Shown: positions 52,503 to 61,912, counted from the stretch's first letter. The stretch: 64,000 bases of DNA from Natronorubrum daqingense (GCF_001971705.1 NZ_CP019327.1:558001-622000); one strand, 5' to 3'. A program made the numbers and translations. The notes: generated from the sequence alone by a model not told the origin.

Positions 52503-52961
52503 ATGATGATCCCCTCTCGCCGACGGCTCCTCCAGGTGTCCGGCGTCTCGCTCGTGGCGGCCGGTGCCGGCTGTGTGTCACTCCAGAGTCTCGGGTCGGA
52601 GGAAACTCGTCTCGAACGACTCGAGGTCGTCAATTCGGACACGACAGCGTACACCATCCACGTTTTGATGGCTGAAAACGGCGACCCAGCGTACTTTGAC
52701 AGTCAGGAACTCGACGCACGGTCAGACGATGGGGACGAGGCGGGCAACGTGGTTTTCGACGGTTATCCCGATGAGACCGGCTCGTATACGATCTACTCGT
52801 GGGTCGACGACCAACCACCGGAAGAGTGGTCCGAATTCGATACGACCGAACGCGACGCGTGCACCGAGGTTACCATCACTGTCGGTGGACCGGACAGAAC
52901 GGGTGACATCGTGATCCGCTCGACGGATGGCTGTCCACCGGATGACGAGACAGAGTCCTAA
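52503..52961 (+). CDS. Tat lipoprotein of unknown function
   Basis: A 152-aa protein with a Tat lipoprotein signal (SRRRLLQVSGVSLVAAGAGC). The mature part is all-beta in appearance (LEVVNSDTTAYTIHVLMAENGD, GSYTIYSWVDDQPPEEW, CTEVTITVGGPDRTG), like small haloarchaeal immunoglobulin-type lipoproteins. AATAATATAG at 52471-52480, about 25-30 bases before the ATG, gives a leaderless promoter. The ATG at 52503 or 52506 is the start. Family not recognised. Confidence 0.8.
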   Translation: MMIPSRRRLLQVSGVSLVAAGAGCVSLQSLGSEETRLERLEVVNSDTTAYTIHVLMAENGDPAYFDSQELDARSDDGDEAGNVVFDGYPDETGSYTIYSWVDDQPPEEWSEFDTTERDACTEVTITVGGPDRTGDIVIRSTDGCPPDDETES

Positions 52962-53277
52962 CGCTCGAGTCGAGTACGACGCCCTCGACGCTACGACGGC
53001 TTTAGGTCGGTTCTGATGCCCTCGAGTCGTTCCTACACCCTCGAGCGGAATTCGAACGAAGTTCCCCTCTCCACAGAACTGTCACCTCCGAACGAATCCG
53101 ATCTTCTGTCAACTGTCTCTCCTGCAGGTGAGCACAGGTGCGACAGGCTACGTAGCGGATCAGACGATCGCAGTTGGTCCGTCCGTTTAGATAACCCACT
53201 CCCTGCTGTGTACTGGCGAGGAAATCCGCGCCGAATGCAACTAACTGAGAGGCGTCGAAATTGTTCAGTCCGTTACG
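52962..53277. other. Non-coding stretch
   Basis: No supported gene or regulatory feature seen; it lies between a plus-strand and a minus-strand gene that converge. Confidence 0.5.
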
Positions 53278-54333
53278 TCACTCTTCTTCGAGTTCGAAGG
53301 CGATGCCTTCGTCGTCGCCGTCGACTTCGACGGTCGTTTCTGCGGGCTCGTAGTCATCTGCCTCCGCTGTCAGGTCGTATTCGCCGTCTTCGACCTCGAA
53401 TTCGGCCATGCCGTCATCGTCGACCTCCTGGGTCTCACTCGAGGCGAAGAAGTCCGAACTGTCCTCGAGTGAGACGGTTGCGTCGTCGATCGGATCGTTG
53501 TCATCGTCGTCGACGACGGCCGTCGTGAGGGTTGCGCCGTCGCCGTCTGCATCGCCATCGTCGCCGTCGTCGTCATCGTCATCGTCGTCTTCGGCCTCGA
53601 GCTCGAGGGTGAGTTCCTCGTCGTCGCCGTCGACTTCGATGTCGTCTTCGGCGGACTCGTGGTCGTCTGCATCCGCGCTCACCGTGTAGTCGGTGTCTTC
53701 GACCTCGAAGACTGCTTCGCCGTCGCCGTCGACATCTTGTTCGTCGCTCAGGCCGAAGCCGCCGTCGATTTCGACCGTCGCGTCGGTGACCGCGTCACCG
53801 TCGTCGTCCTCGGTCGTGACCGTGAGTGTCTGTTCGTCGTCTTCGTCTCCATCACTGTCGTCACCGTCAGACGGATCTTGATCGTCATCGTCGCTATCGC
53901 CGTCATCGCTATCGTCTGCGTCGTCATCGTCACCTGCGTCGTCGTCATCGCTATCATCTGCGTCGTCGTCATCGCTATCATCTGCGTCGTCGTCGCTATC
54001 GTCTGCATCGTCGTCGCTGTCGCCATCGTCCGCGTCGTCATCGCCACTGTCGCCGTCGTCCGCGTCGTCACCGTCATCACCCCCGTCGTCTGCATCACCA
54101 TCGTCGCTTTCGTCTGCGTCGTCACCGTCCGCATCGTCGGCATCGTCGGCCGGTTCCGCATCGTCGTCTCCGTCGTCCGAGACGGAGCCGAGCATGCCGC
54201 CGACCGATGCACCACTCGCAGCGAGTCCGAGGCCGACGATCAAAAAGACGATTCCGCTGACGGTGAGCAGGATCTGGACGGTACTCTGAATCGACTGGGC
54301 TTCGGCGTCGCGTTGATCGACATTGGGGCTCAT
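53278..54333 (-). CDS. Asp-rich membrane-anchored protein with two CnaB/carboxypeptidase-regulatory-like domains
   Basis: A 351-aa protein. An N-terminal hydrophobic helix (about 19-42, IQSTVQILLTVSGIVFLIVGLGLAASG) anchors it. Residues about 55-175 are an almost pure Asp/Ser/Gly acidic tract (repeats of DDADDSDDD). Two similar all-beta domains follow: TVTTEDDDGDAVTDATVEIDGG..EAVFEVEDTDYTVSADADDHESAEDDIEVDG, and TTAVVDDDDNDPIDDATVSLEDS..MAEFEVEDGEYDLTAEADDYEPAETTVEVDG. This is the carboxypeptidase-regulatory/PEGA-like pattern. It ends FELEEE. It is likely a cell-surface protein; no enzyme motif is present. ATG 54333. Confidence 0.82.
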   Translation of the reverse strand: MSPNVDQRDAEAQSIQSTVQILLTVSGIVFLIVGLGLAASGASVGGMLGSVSDDGDDDAEPADDADDADGDDADESDDGDADDGGDDGDDADDGDSGDDDADDGDSDDDADDSDDDADDSDDDDADDSDDDDAGDDDDADDSDDGDSDDDDQDPSDGDDSDGDEDDEQTLTVTTEDDDGDAVTDATVEIDGGFGLSDEQDVDGDGEAVFEVEDTDYTVSADADDHESAEDDIEVDGDDEELTLELEAEDDDDDDDDGDDGDADGDGATLTTAVVDDDDNDPIDDATVSLEDSSDFFASSETQEVDDDGMAEFEVEDGEYDLTAEADDYEPAETTVEVDGDDEGIAFELEEE

Positions 54334-54873
54334 AGATTGAACTCTCAGTTAGGTCCCCGAAGTATCGCCAGCGGTCTTCGACACGTCCACTCGCGATCGA
54401 CCGACAGTCGACTGACGGCGTGCCATCGCACGAGTACCGAAAGCTGGCGTGGCCACCGTGGCCGCGCGTCGGACCAGCGCTCGACTCGAGTGGCGGTTCG
54501 AGCCACAGGGGTGGGCACGATGTCTATCGCGTCCGCGTGTCGGGACAGTCATTGTCGGTTCGTTTCGTCTATCGGCGGATGACTATACCGCCGGTAAGAC
54601 TGTTTCAGCAGTCGAAAGCGTATGCGCCATCAAGAGGGGGCCGACAGCACACATAGATGGTTGACACGATAGTAACCGAGAGTGGATCGAGTAACCACGG
54701 GCTACCGCCGACGAGCGGAATCCATCAGTCGATGATTGGCGAAGTGAAACCCGGAGTTAGCTAACTGCGGAGAGGCGAAGCGAGACAGCGGTTTGATCCA
54801 GTTTCGGGCCGGAGCGTGGAACGGTCTCGAGCGCTTTTGTGCGGTCTCACCTTCCCTCGAGATGGGAAGAAAC
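54334..54873. other. Non-coding divergent stretch
   Basis: About 540 bases without a supported gene. Frames open on both strands here are short and poor in natural protein sequence. It must hold the promoters of the Asp-rich gene and of the SPW-repeat gene. Confidence 0.5.
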
Positions 54874-55335
54874 ATGAGCGAATCGACAACCAACGACCCG
54901 ACGAGCGGAGAGGCGAGTGCGCGAGACCAAGGAGAGCCGGACGGACAGAAGTGGCTCAGCGGCATCGTGTCGGTGATCGGTCTGTGGATCGCCGTCTCGC
55001 CGACGATGTACGAGACGGCGGCATCGATCACCTGGAACAATACGCTAGTCGGTGGCGCGATCTTCTTGCTCGCGGGGTACAACTTCTATCGAATCGTCGC
55101 CGGCCATCCGACGAGTACGGGCGTCCTCTCACTCGTGACCTTACTCGCGCTGTGGACCGTCGTCGCGCCGTTCGCATTCGAGGGCCAGTTCGCGATGGCA
55201 GACCTCGGCGTCGCGAGCGAGGGACTCGTCTGGAGTAACGTCGTCTCCGGACTCATCGCGGCGGGACTCGCGGCGTACATCGCCTACGCTGCGGGTTCGG
55301 ACGTTCAAACCGGAACGCCAGCCGAAACGCGTTGA
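54874..55335 (+). CDS. SPW-repeat membrane protein
   Basis: A 153-aa membrane protein with about four helices arranged as two SPW-like repeats. The first, QKWLSGIVSVIGLWIAVSPTMYETAASITWNNTLVGGAIFLLAGYNFYRI, has the typical WxxxxxGxWL..SP..W..N...G motif, and the second is similar (GVLSLVTLLALWTVVAPFAFE..LVWSNVVSGLIAAGLAAYIAY). The family is of unknown function in bacteria and archaea. The ATG at 54874 has a GGGAAGAAAC sequence just before; ATG 54862 is an alternative. Confidence 0.85.
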   Translation: MSESTTNDPTSGEASARDQGEPDGQKWLSGIVSVIGLWIAVSPTMYETAASITWNNTLVGGAIFLLAGYNFYRIVAGHPTSTGVLSLVTLLALWTVVAPFAFEGQFAMADLGVASEGLVWSNVVSGLIAAGLAAYIAYAAGSDVQTGTPAETR

Positions 55336-55443
55336 CGAATCGCCACGAAACCGTTACCTCGTTTTGAGGATGCTGTTCGGGACAATGGAAGTTCACTCGA
55401 GTAGTTGCGCCACTATTCGACCGTCGAAACGGCGGTGTCACGG

Positions 55444-56007
55444 TCAGTCGTCGTCGCCGTCATCGTCACTACCGAAGAGTCCGTCAGATCCGAACGGGCC
55501 ATCGTCACCGAAGGGGCCGTCGTCGTCATCGTCGTCATCGTCGGCCTCGGTTACGTCATCGTCATCATCTGTCCCGGTTACGCCATCGTCGCTATCGTCC
55601 GCGTCATCGGAATCGTTGTCAGCCATCGTATCGTCCCCGACGGACTCGTTCGCCGGTTCGTCGTCCGATTCGTTACTCCCGAAGAGGCCATCGCCGTCGC
55701 CAAACGGCGGATCGGTCTCGTCGGTATCGTTCTCACTCGAGTCGTTGTCCGCCGTCTCGGAGTCGTCATCGTCCGCGGCATCCTCGTCGCCTCCATTTTC
55801 GGCCAGAGACTCGACGCTCGAGTCGTTCGCCGGCGAGTTCGAATCGGAGTTCGCCTCCGGTCCGAGGAAATCGGGGCCGAGTCCGGGCGTAAACACCATC
55901 GCGAGCGCGACGAACGTGAGCAAGACGACGACAGCGGTAACCAAGACTGTCGATGTGGGCGGTCTCGTGTCGTCGCCAGACCTGTGGGGATCACCTGAGC
56001 GAGCCAT
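55444..56007 (-). CDS. Asp-rich membrane-anchored protein, second
   Basis: A 187-aa protein. An N-terminal segment with a membrane helix (about 19-40, STVLVTAVVVLLTFVALAMVF) precedes a long acidic Asp/Asn/Ser part (residues about 50-187), including NDSDDADDSDDGVTGTDDDDDV and a C-terminal FGDDGPFGSDGLFGSD repeat. Outer-surface or low-complexity type; no enzyme motif. It shares only composition with the 53,278 protein. ATG 56007 is preferred over 56055 because CTTAACAAAG about 35 bases upstream may be its promoter. The gene is divergent from the leucyl-tRNA synthetase. Confidence 0.72.
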   Translation of the reverse strand: MARSGDPHRSGDDTRPPTSTVLVTAVVVLLTFVALAMVFTPGLGPDFLGPEANSDSNSPANDSSVESLAENGGDEDAADDDDSETADNDSSENDTDETDPPFGDGDGLFGSNESDDEPANESVGDDTMADNDSDDADDSDDGVTGTDDDDDVTEADDDDDDDDGPFGDDGPFGSDGLFGSDDDGDDD

Positions 56008-56173
56008 TCGATACTCGTCTTGTTCGGGGAGAGTGACTTTGTTAAGGTCAGCCAACTTCGAGCGGAAACGACGCTCGAGGCGGTTGCGCGAATTCCATCG
56101 GCGGTGAACATCCGAGCGAGCCGAACAATGAAATAGCCGGCACGCACACTGTTCGCCAAGAGCGCTCGCTACT

Positions 56174-58981
56174 ATGACGAATCATTACGATCACGCGAAG
56201 GTCCAGGAGTTCTGGCAGTACGTCTGGGAACGCGACGATGTCTACAAGCTCTCTGCAGACGCCGAGGACCCGACGTACGTCCTCGGAATGTTTCCTTACA
56301 CCTCCGGAACGCTCCACATGGGACACGTCCGAAACTACGCGATTACGGACGCCTACGCCCGATATCGACGAATGCGCGGCGACGACGTGCTCCACCCGAT
56401 GGGCTGGGACGCGTTTGGTCTCCCCGCCGAAAACGCTGCCTTCGAGCGGAAGACCGACCCGCGCTCCTGGACCGAAGCGTGCATCCGTCGGATGCGCGAG
56501 GAACTCGAGACCATGGGCTTTGGTTACGACTGGTCTCGAGAAGTCACTACCTGCGAGCCGGAGTACTACCAGTGGAACCAGTGGCTGTTCAAGCGGTTCT
56601 ACGAGGCCGGACTCGTCGAGTACGAAGCGGCCTCCGTCAACTGGTGTCCCGACTGCGAGACGGTTCTCGCCGCGGCCCAGGTGGAAGACCGCGAGGTTGA
56701 ACACAGTGAAACCTCGGATGGAGCGAGCGGCAACGCCGCGAGCCGCGAGGCCGAACGAGATGGGATCTCGGACGGAGCGAACGGTGACGCCGCGAGCCGC
56801 GAAACCGAACGCGTTTGCTGGCGCTGTGAAACTCCCGTCAGCCGACGCGAACTCGACCAGTGGTTCTTCACGATTACCGACTACGCCGAAGAACTCCACG
56901 ACGGACTCGAGGCCCTCGAGGGGTGGCCCGACGGCGTTCGCGAGATTCAGCGAAACTGGATCGGTCGACAGGAGGGTGCGCGAATCACGTTCGAGGTTCC
57001 ACAAGCGGACGGCGGCGAGGTCGACGTCTTCAGCACCCGTCCGGAGACGGTTTTCGGGGCGACGTACCTCGCCGTATCGCCGGGTCACGAGCTAGCACGA
57101 GCGCTTGCCGAAACTGACGAGGAAGTCGCCGAGTACGTCGAGTCGGTCCGCGAGACAGATCCGAGCGACGTCGGATTCGCCGGCGTCGAAACCGACGCAA
57201 CGGCGATCAACCCGTTAACCGGCGAGGAACTGCCGGTGTACGTCGCGGGGTACGTCCTCGAGGACGTCGGCACCGGGGCCGTCATGGGCGTCCCCGCGCA
57301 CAACGACCGAGATCACTCCTTCGCGCGCGAACACGACCTGCCGATCGAACAGGTCGTCGTCCCGTCCACGCCGGCGGCTCACGACAGTTTCGAGAGCGGT
57401 CCCTACACCGAAGACGGAATCGTCGAGTACAACGGCGATGCCGAAGACGGCTCCGAAACGGACTACGACGGCCTCGAGAGCGATGTCGCCCGCGACCGAA
57501 TCGTCGACGAACACGACGAACTCGAGGCCGACGTAACGTACCGTCTGCGCGACTGGCTGATCTCCCGCCAGCGTTACTGGGGGACGCCGATCCCGGTCGT
57601 TCACTGCGAGGACTGCGGGCACGTGCTCGTTCCCGACGAGGAGCTACCGATCGAACTTCCCGAGTTCGTGCGGACGACGGGGAACCCCCTCGAGGAACAC
57701 GACACCTTCCGTGAGACGACGTGTCCGGACTGTGGTGGACCTGCCCGCCGCGAGACGGACACGATGGACACCTTCGTGGACTCCTCGTGGTACTTCCTGC
57801 GATTCCTCTCGCCCCACTTCGAGGACGCGCCGTTCGACACCGACCTCGCGGACGAGTGGCTGCCCGTCGACGTCTACGTCGGCGGCGAGGAACACGCCAT
57901 TCTCCACCTGCTTTACACCCGGTTCTTCACGAAGGCGCTGGCCGATCTCGACATGCTCGAGCGTCGCGAACCCATCACGGAACTCAAGAGCCAGGGAACA
58001 GTGCTCTACGACGGCGAAAAGATGTCTAGTTCGAAGGGGAACGTCGTCGCGCCACAGGAGTACGGCGCGGAGACGACGCGGCTGTTCGTCCTCTCGGCGG
58101 CCCACCCCGAACAGGACTTCGAGTGGACGGCCAACAACGTTCGCGGGGCCTACGACCTCCAGCAGAATTTGTACGGCATGGCGGCCGCGTTCGTCGAGGA
58201 AGGCAATACGCGCGTCGAACGCGAGCCACACGACGAGTACGTCAGCCGGGAGATAGACCGAACTATCGCCGCCGTCACCGACGAGTACGACCGATTCCGG
58301 TTCCACCGGGCCGCGACGGAGATACAGGAACTGGCACGGCTCCTCCGCCGGTACAGGGCCTACGACCAACCACACGACGAGTGCTACCGACGCGGGTTGC
58401 TCGCACTCGCCGCGCTGATCGCACCGATGGCCCCCCACCTCGGCGAGGAGTGCTGGAACAAGCTCCGGGGCGACGGCCTCGTCGTCGAGGCCGACTGGCC
58501 GACGCCGGAACACGCCATCGAGAACTACCGACTCGAGCGACGCCTCGTCGACACGACGCTCGCCGACGTGCGAGACATCGTCGAGACGGCGGCCATCGAC
58601 GATCCGGAGCGGATCGAACTCGTCGCGGCACAGGGGTGGAAGTACGACGCAACGCGCGCGCTCGAAGACCGCGTCGACGCCGCCGGCGCGAACGCGGATC
58701 CGACGTCGATGATCGACGCCGTCCTCGACGATGATACCGTCGCGGAACTCTCGGTCGATCGCGAGCGCGTCGCCACGTTCCTTTCAGCGCAGGCGACGCG
58801 GGGTGAGCAACGAGACGACGAGCCCTCGCTTCCAGCGACCGAGGAGCGAGCGATACTCGAGCGAAGTTCGTGGCTCGTCACCGACGAGTTCGATGCGTCC
58901 GTCGTCGTCCGTCAAGCCGAGGCGGACGACGAGTTGGCCACGCGAGCGCGACCGGGCAAGCCCGCGATTCGAATCGAGTGA
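56174..58981 (+). CDS. leuS: Leucyl-tRNA synthetase, bacterial type
   Basis: A 935-aa class-I aminoacyl-tRNA synthetase charging tRNA-Leu. The HIGH-type motif is HMGH (48-51, in TSGTLHMGHVRNYAITD) and KMSSS starts at about residue 616 (DGEKMSSSKGNVV). The editing domain (CP1) follows QEGARITFEV, with STRPETVFGATYLAVSP and VMGVPAHNDRDH signatures. The architecture, with the zinc-finger CPDC..CWRC and the SWYFLRFLSP segment, is of the bacterial (LeuRS-beta) type. Between the two zinc-binding CxxC pairs lies a tandem duplication of 18 residues (181-214) that looks disordered and is not found in the core family. Start ATG 56174. Confidence 0.96.
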   Translation: MTNHYDHAKVQEFWQYVWERDDVYKLSADAEDPTYVLGMFPYTSGTLHMGHVRNYAITDAYARYRRMRGDDVLHPMGWDAFGLPAENAAFERKTDPRSWTEACIRRMREELETMGFGYDWSREVTTCEPEYYQWNQWLFKRFYEAGLVEYEAASVNWCPDCETVLAAAQVEDREVEHSETSDGASGNAASREAERDGISDGANGDAASRETERVCWRCETPVSRRELDQWFFTITDYAEELHDGLEALEGWPDGVREIQRNWIGRQEGARITFEVPQADGGEVDVFSTRPETVFGATYLAVSPGHELARALAETDEEVAEYVESVRETDPSDVGFAGVETDATAINPLTGEELPVYVAGYVLEDVGTGAVMGVPAHNDRDHSFAREHDLPIEQVVVPSTPAAHDSFESGPYTEDGIVEYNGDAEDGSETDYDGLESDVARDRIVDEHDELEADVTYRLRDWLISRQRYWGTPIPVVHCEDCGHVLVPDEELPIELPEFVRTTGNPLEEHDTFRETTCPDCGGPARRETDTMDTFVDSSWYFLRFLSPHFEDAPFDTDLADEWLPVDVYVGGEEHAILHLLYTRFFTKALADLDMLERREPITELKSQGTVLYDGEKMSSSKGNVVAPQEYGAETTRLFVLSAAHPEQDFEWTANNVRGAYDLQQNLYGMAAAFVEEGNTRVEREPHDEYVSREIDRTIAAVTDEYDRFRFHRAATEIQELARLLRRYRAYDQPHDECYRRGLLALAALIAPMAPHLGEECWNKLRGDGLVVEADWPTPEHAIENYRLERRLVDTTLADVRDIVETAAIDDPERIELVAAQGWKYDATRALEDRVDAAGANADPTSMIDAVLDDDTVAELSVDRERVATFLSAQATRGEQRDDEPSLPATEERAILERSSWLVTDEFDASVVVRQAEADDELATRARPGKPAIRIE
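56714..56811 (+). repeat. In-frame tandem repeat (54-bp period) in leuS
   Basis: Copy one begins at 56714 (SDGASGNAASREAERDGI), copy two at 56768 (SDGANGDAASRETER). The bases differ at only a few positions, so it is a recent duplication. It is read as part of the protein, between the two halves of a zinc finger. Confidence 0.85.
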
Positions 58982-59145
58982 GTGTGGCAGCCGAGATACT
59001 GGTCAAAACCATGTCACTACTACGTTGTCGTTGTGCTGACTTGGCGGAACGAACCGTCGCGGCCTGACCAAAGTTTGGTCTCGCCGTCCTTCGGTATCGA
59101 AGGTTTTCAGCCGGTTCCGATCAGGTTTTCGGGACGGAAGGACAG

Positions 59146-59152
59146 TTTTATT
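59146..59152 (+). promoter_or_regulatory. TATA-like box for HalOD1 gene
   Basis: TTTTATT 26-32 bases before the ATG at 59178. Confidence 0.6.
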
Positions 59153-59177
59153 CCATCTGATTCGGTAGAGTGTCAGT

Positions 59178-59465
59178 ATGACGGAGGGGGACGGCGACAG
59201 TGTTGACATGTCCTGCCAGCAGACACCGAGTCAGGCGGTAGTCGAAGCGGTCGCTGCGGCCGAAGGAGTTCCGCCTGAAGAGTTGTGTCCACCGGCCTAC
59301 GAATCGTTGTACACTGTCGTCGATCCAGAAGCGCTCGACTCGCTCTTTGCATCACAACCCGACGGCATTCAACGACCGAACGGCGAAATTTCGTTTCCAT
59401 TCTGCGAATACGACGTTACCATCGAGTGGAACGGCGAGATAACGCTCGAGGAGTTGTCCGACTGA
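59178..59465 (+). CDS. HalOD1 output-domain protein
   Basis: A 95-aa protein. SQAVVEAVAAAEGVPPEELCPPAYESLYTVVDPEALDSLFAS, then ISFPFCEYDVTIEWNGEITL, is the HalOD1 pattern, a small haloarchaeal output domain usually found with signalling proteins. As a stand-alone domain its role is unknown. TTTTATT at 59146-59152, 26-32 bases before the ATG, supports a leaderless start at 59178. Confidence 0.88.
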   Translation: MTEGDGDSVDMSCQQTPSQAVVEAVAAAEGVPPEELCPPAYESLYTVVDPEALDSLFASQPDGIQRPNGEISFPFCEYDVTIEWNGEITLEELSD

Positions 59466-59619
59466 GGGCCACGTCGTTGCGAACGAACGCCGTCGAGTTG
59501 TCGACGTACTCGAGGCTGCCATCGTGTTGACGTGCCTGCATCGCTCGGACTCTCGGTTCGTGGCGTGTGCCCGACGGCGAACAGCAAGACAGATACGGCG
59601 TCTGTTCAAACGTCCACTA

Positions 59620-60225
59620 ATGGCGACTGCTTCCGCGAGACGGCGGCTTCGAGAACAGCCGATCGGTGCCACGATAGCGCTGACGATCGTCGGGTACGCG
59701 CTGGTTTTCGGGACGTTCCTCCTCGACTTGCCGATCTACCCGGATCTAACGCCCGATCAGGTCACGATGTTCACGCACGCGATTGCGGTGATCAACGCGG
59801 TGACCACGGTCTTCATCGTCGCGGGTTGGTACTGGATTCGAGTCGGCGAGGTCGAAAAACACCGAAAAGCGATGATCAGCGCGTTCGCCTTCATCGTGTT
59901 GTTCTTAGTTACGTATCTGACTCGAGTCGGCGGCGGAGACGGCGAGAAGCAGATCGTCGCACCCGCACTCGAGACGCTAGCCTACCAGATCATGCTCGGA
60001 ATCCACATTATCCTCTCGATCGTCGCCGTTCCGGTCGTGCTCTACGCGCTGATTCTCGGGTTGACGCACACCCCGTCGGAACTTCGGAACACGTCCCACG
60101 CGAAAATCGGTCGCATCGCCGCGGCGTCGTGGGTGGTCAGTCTCGTCCTCGGCGTCGTCACGTACCTGCTGCTCAACCACGTCTACACCTACGAATTCGC
60201 CATCGTCGTTGCCCCGCTGATCTAA
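59620..60225 (+). CDS. DUF420 membrane protein
   Basis: A 201-aa protein with about five helices. The sequence FTHAIAVINAVTTVFIVAGWYWIRVGEVEKHRKAMISAFAFIVLFLVTYLTRV carries the His and KHRKAM pattern of DUF420 (YozB-like), and LGIHIILSIVAVPVVLYALILG..KIGRIAAASWVVSLVLGVVTYLLLNHVY completes it. The family is thought to be linked to cytochrome oxidase assembly by genomic neighbourhood elsewhere; here that link is not visible. ATG 59620 is chosen; the longer frame's first 32 residues are Arg-rich and unlikely. Confidence 0.85.
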   Translation: MATASARRRLREQPIGATIALTIVGYALVFGTFLLDLPIYPDLTPDQVTMFTHAIAVINAVTTVFIVAGWYWIRVGEVEKHRKAMISAFAFIVLFLVTYLTRVGGGDGEKQIVAPALETLAYQIMLGIHIILSIVAVPVVLYALILGLTHTPSELRNTSHAKIGRIAAASWVVSLVLGVVTYLLLNHVYTYEFAIVVAPLI

Positions 60226-60344
60226 TCCGGATCCGGGCGATTCGCTCGACGGCAACTCGTTTTGCATTCGCTCACACGTCCGCCAGTCCTGACGAAAACA
60301 AGAACGAGAAGCCGTTACGAAACCGAGACGCGAGGAGTACGCGA

Positions 60345-61493
60345 TTACAGGTAACCTTCGTCGGCCAGTCGCTCGATCCCTTCCTCGAGTCGCTCCTCGC
60401 TCGCGGCGTAGGAGATTCGGGCGTAACCGGGCGTGCCGAAGGCGCTGCCGGGCACCGTCGCGACGTGAGCGTCTTCGATGGCACCCTCACACCAGGCCTG
60501 ATCGTCCTCGGCTACGGGTAACATCATGTAGAACGCCCCCTCCGGCACGGCGACGTCGACGTCGTGGTCCTCGAGCAAGTCGACGACGAGTTCGCGGCGC
60601 TCGCCGAAGGCCTCGACCATCTCCGAGACCGCGTCGTCGGTGTTCTCGAGCGCCTCGATACCGGCGTGCTGGACGAAGTTGACGGCCGAGGAAACCGAGT
60701 GGCTGTGAAGCTTGCCGGCCTGGTCGATCAGTTCTTCGGGGCCGGCGAAATAGCCCAGTCGCCAGCCGGTCATCGAGTAGGCCTTCGAGAAGCCGTTGAC
60801 GGTGACCGTCCGGTCGGCCATCCCCTCGAGCGTGCCCAGACTCGTTGGCTCGACGCCGTAGGTGATCTCCTTGTAAATCTCGTCGGAAATGACCGTGATG
60901 TCGTGTTCGACGGCGAGGTCGCGCACGCCCTCGAGTGCGGCGTCGGTGTAGACCGCGCCGGTCGGGTTCGACGGCGAGTTGACGATTAGGAGTTCCGTGT
61001 CGTCGGAGACGGCGTCGGCGAGGTTGTCGAGGGCCGGCTCGAGTTGGAAGTCGGTATCCGAGAGGTCGACGCGAGTCAGGTCGCCGCCGGCCATCTTGAC
61101 CATCGCCTCGTAGGAGACCCACGCGGGGTCGAGCACGGCGACTTCGTCGCCCTCGCCGATCAGGGCCTGAATGATTTCGTAGAGCGCTTGTTTCGCGCCC
61201 GGCGTGACGATGATCTCGTCGGTCGTGTGCTCGAGGCCGTCGTCGGCGAGTTTGTCGACGATCGCCTCGCGGAGGTCGACGATGCCGGCGGAGGTGGTGT
61301 AGCCGGTGTGGCCGGCATCCATCGCGTCTTGGCCGGCGTCGACGATGTTCTGGGGCGTCGGGAAGTCGGGTTCGCCGACGGAGAGGTCGACGACGTCCGC
61401 GCCGTCGTTCTCGAGTTCGGTCGCGAGCGCGGAGATGGCGAGGGTTGCGGACGGTTCGACTCGGGTCAGGCGGTCGGTAAATTCCATGGTCAT
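60345..61493 (-). CDS. PLP-dependent class-I aminotransferase (aspartate-type)
   Basis: A 382-aa fold-type-I aminotransferase. FTDRLTRVEPSATLAISALATELENDGADVVDLSVGEPDFPTPQNIVDAG is the N-terminal signature. The mid NSPSNPTGAVYTDAAL, SDEIYKEITYG and FSKAYSMTGWRLGYF (Lys of the internal aldimine in SKAYSMTG) are the family core. It is typical of AspC/prephenate-type amidotransferases of archaea; substrate not certain. ATG 61493 overlaps the TGA of ribH by four bases (61490-61493), so it is co-translated with it. Confidence 0.93.
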   Translation of the reverse strand: MTMEFTDRLTRVEPSATLAISALATELENDGADVVDLSVGEPDFPTPQNIVDAGQDAMDAGHTGYTTSAGIVDLREAIVDKLADDGLEHTTDEIIVTPGAKQALYEIIQALIGEGDEVAVLDPAWVSYEAMVKMAGGDLTRVDLSDTDFQLEPALDNLADAVSDDTELLIVNSPSNPTGAVYTDAALEGVRDLAVEHDITVISDEIYKEITYGVEPTSLGTLEGMADRTVTVNGFSKAYSMTGWRLGYFAGPEELIDQAGKLHSHSVSSAVNFVQHAGIEALENTDDAVSEMVEAFGERRELVVDLLEDHDVDVAVPEGAFYMMLPVAEDDQAWCEGAIEDAHVATVPGSAFGTPGYARISYAASEERLEEGIERLADEGYL

Positions 61494-61912
61494 TGTTCTG
61501 CGTCGGGATCTGGGAGTGCTTCGACGAGGTCGAGCGCGCCGTCGACGGCCTTCGCGGCGTTCTCGACGCGTTCGCGTGATTCGGCGGCGGACATGCCCGG
61601 TCCCGTCACGCCGAGGGTGACGGGCGTATCACGCTCGAGGCCCACGTCGGCGAGACGCTGTGCGGCCGCGTCGGTGATAACCTGATCGTGGTCAGTGTCG
61701 CCAGTGATGACCGTCCCAATGACGGCCACGGCGTCGACGGCCTCGAGACGGGCGAGGCGATCCGCCGCGAGTGGCGCATCGTACACGCCCGGAACGGTGA
61801 CTGTGTCGTACACCTCGGCACCCGCCGACTGGGCGGCCTCGAGGGCGTCGTTCTCCATCTGCTCGGTGATCGGACGGTTGAACTCCGCGACCACCAATCC
61901 GAGCGTGGTCAT
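61490..61912 (-). CDS. ribH: 6,7-dimethyl-8-ribityllumazine synthase
   Basis: A 140-aa enzyme of riboflavin synthesis joining 5-amino-6-ribitylaminouracil and dihydroxybutanone phosphate. LGLVVAEFNRPITEQMENDALEAAQSAGAEVYDTVTVPGVYDAPLAADRLARLEAVDAVAVIGTVITGDTDHDQVI contains the family's substrate-binding Phe-Asn and the His in TDHDQV. Length is normal for archaeal RibH. ATG 61912 begins the short N-terminus; a longer in-frame extension is non-coding. It is followed by the aminotransferase with a four-base overlap. Its riboflavin product would serve F420- and FAD-dependent enzymes of the cell. Confidence 0.94.
   Translation of the reverse strand: MTTLGLVVAEFNRPITEQMENDALEAAQSAGAEVYDTVTVPGVYDAPLAADRLARLEAVDAVAVIGTVITGDTDHDQVITDAAAQRLADVGLERDTPVTLGVTGPGMSAAESRERVENAAKAVDGALDLVEALPDPDAEQ

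Noticed and set aside
53850-54160. Repeated CATCGTCGTCGTC-type DNA on the plus strand as repeat array
   Set aside because: It is the complement of Asp codons in the acidic tract of the protein at 53,278.
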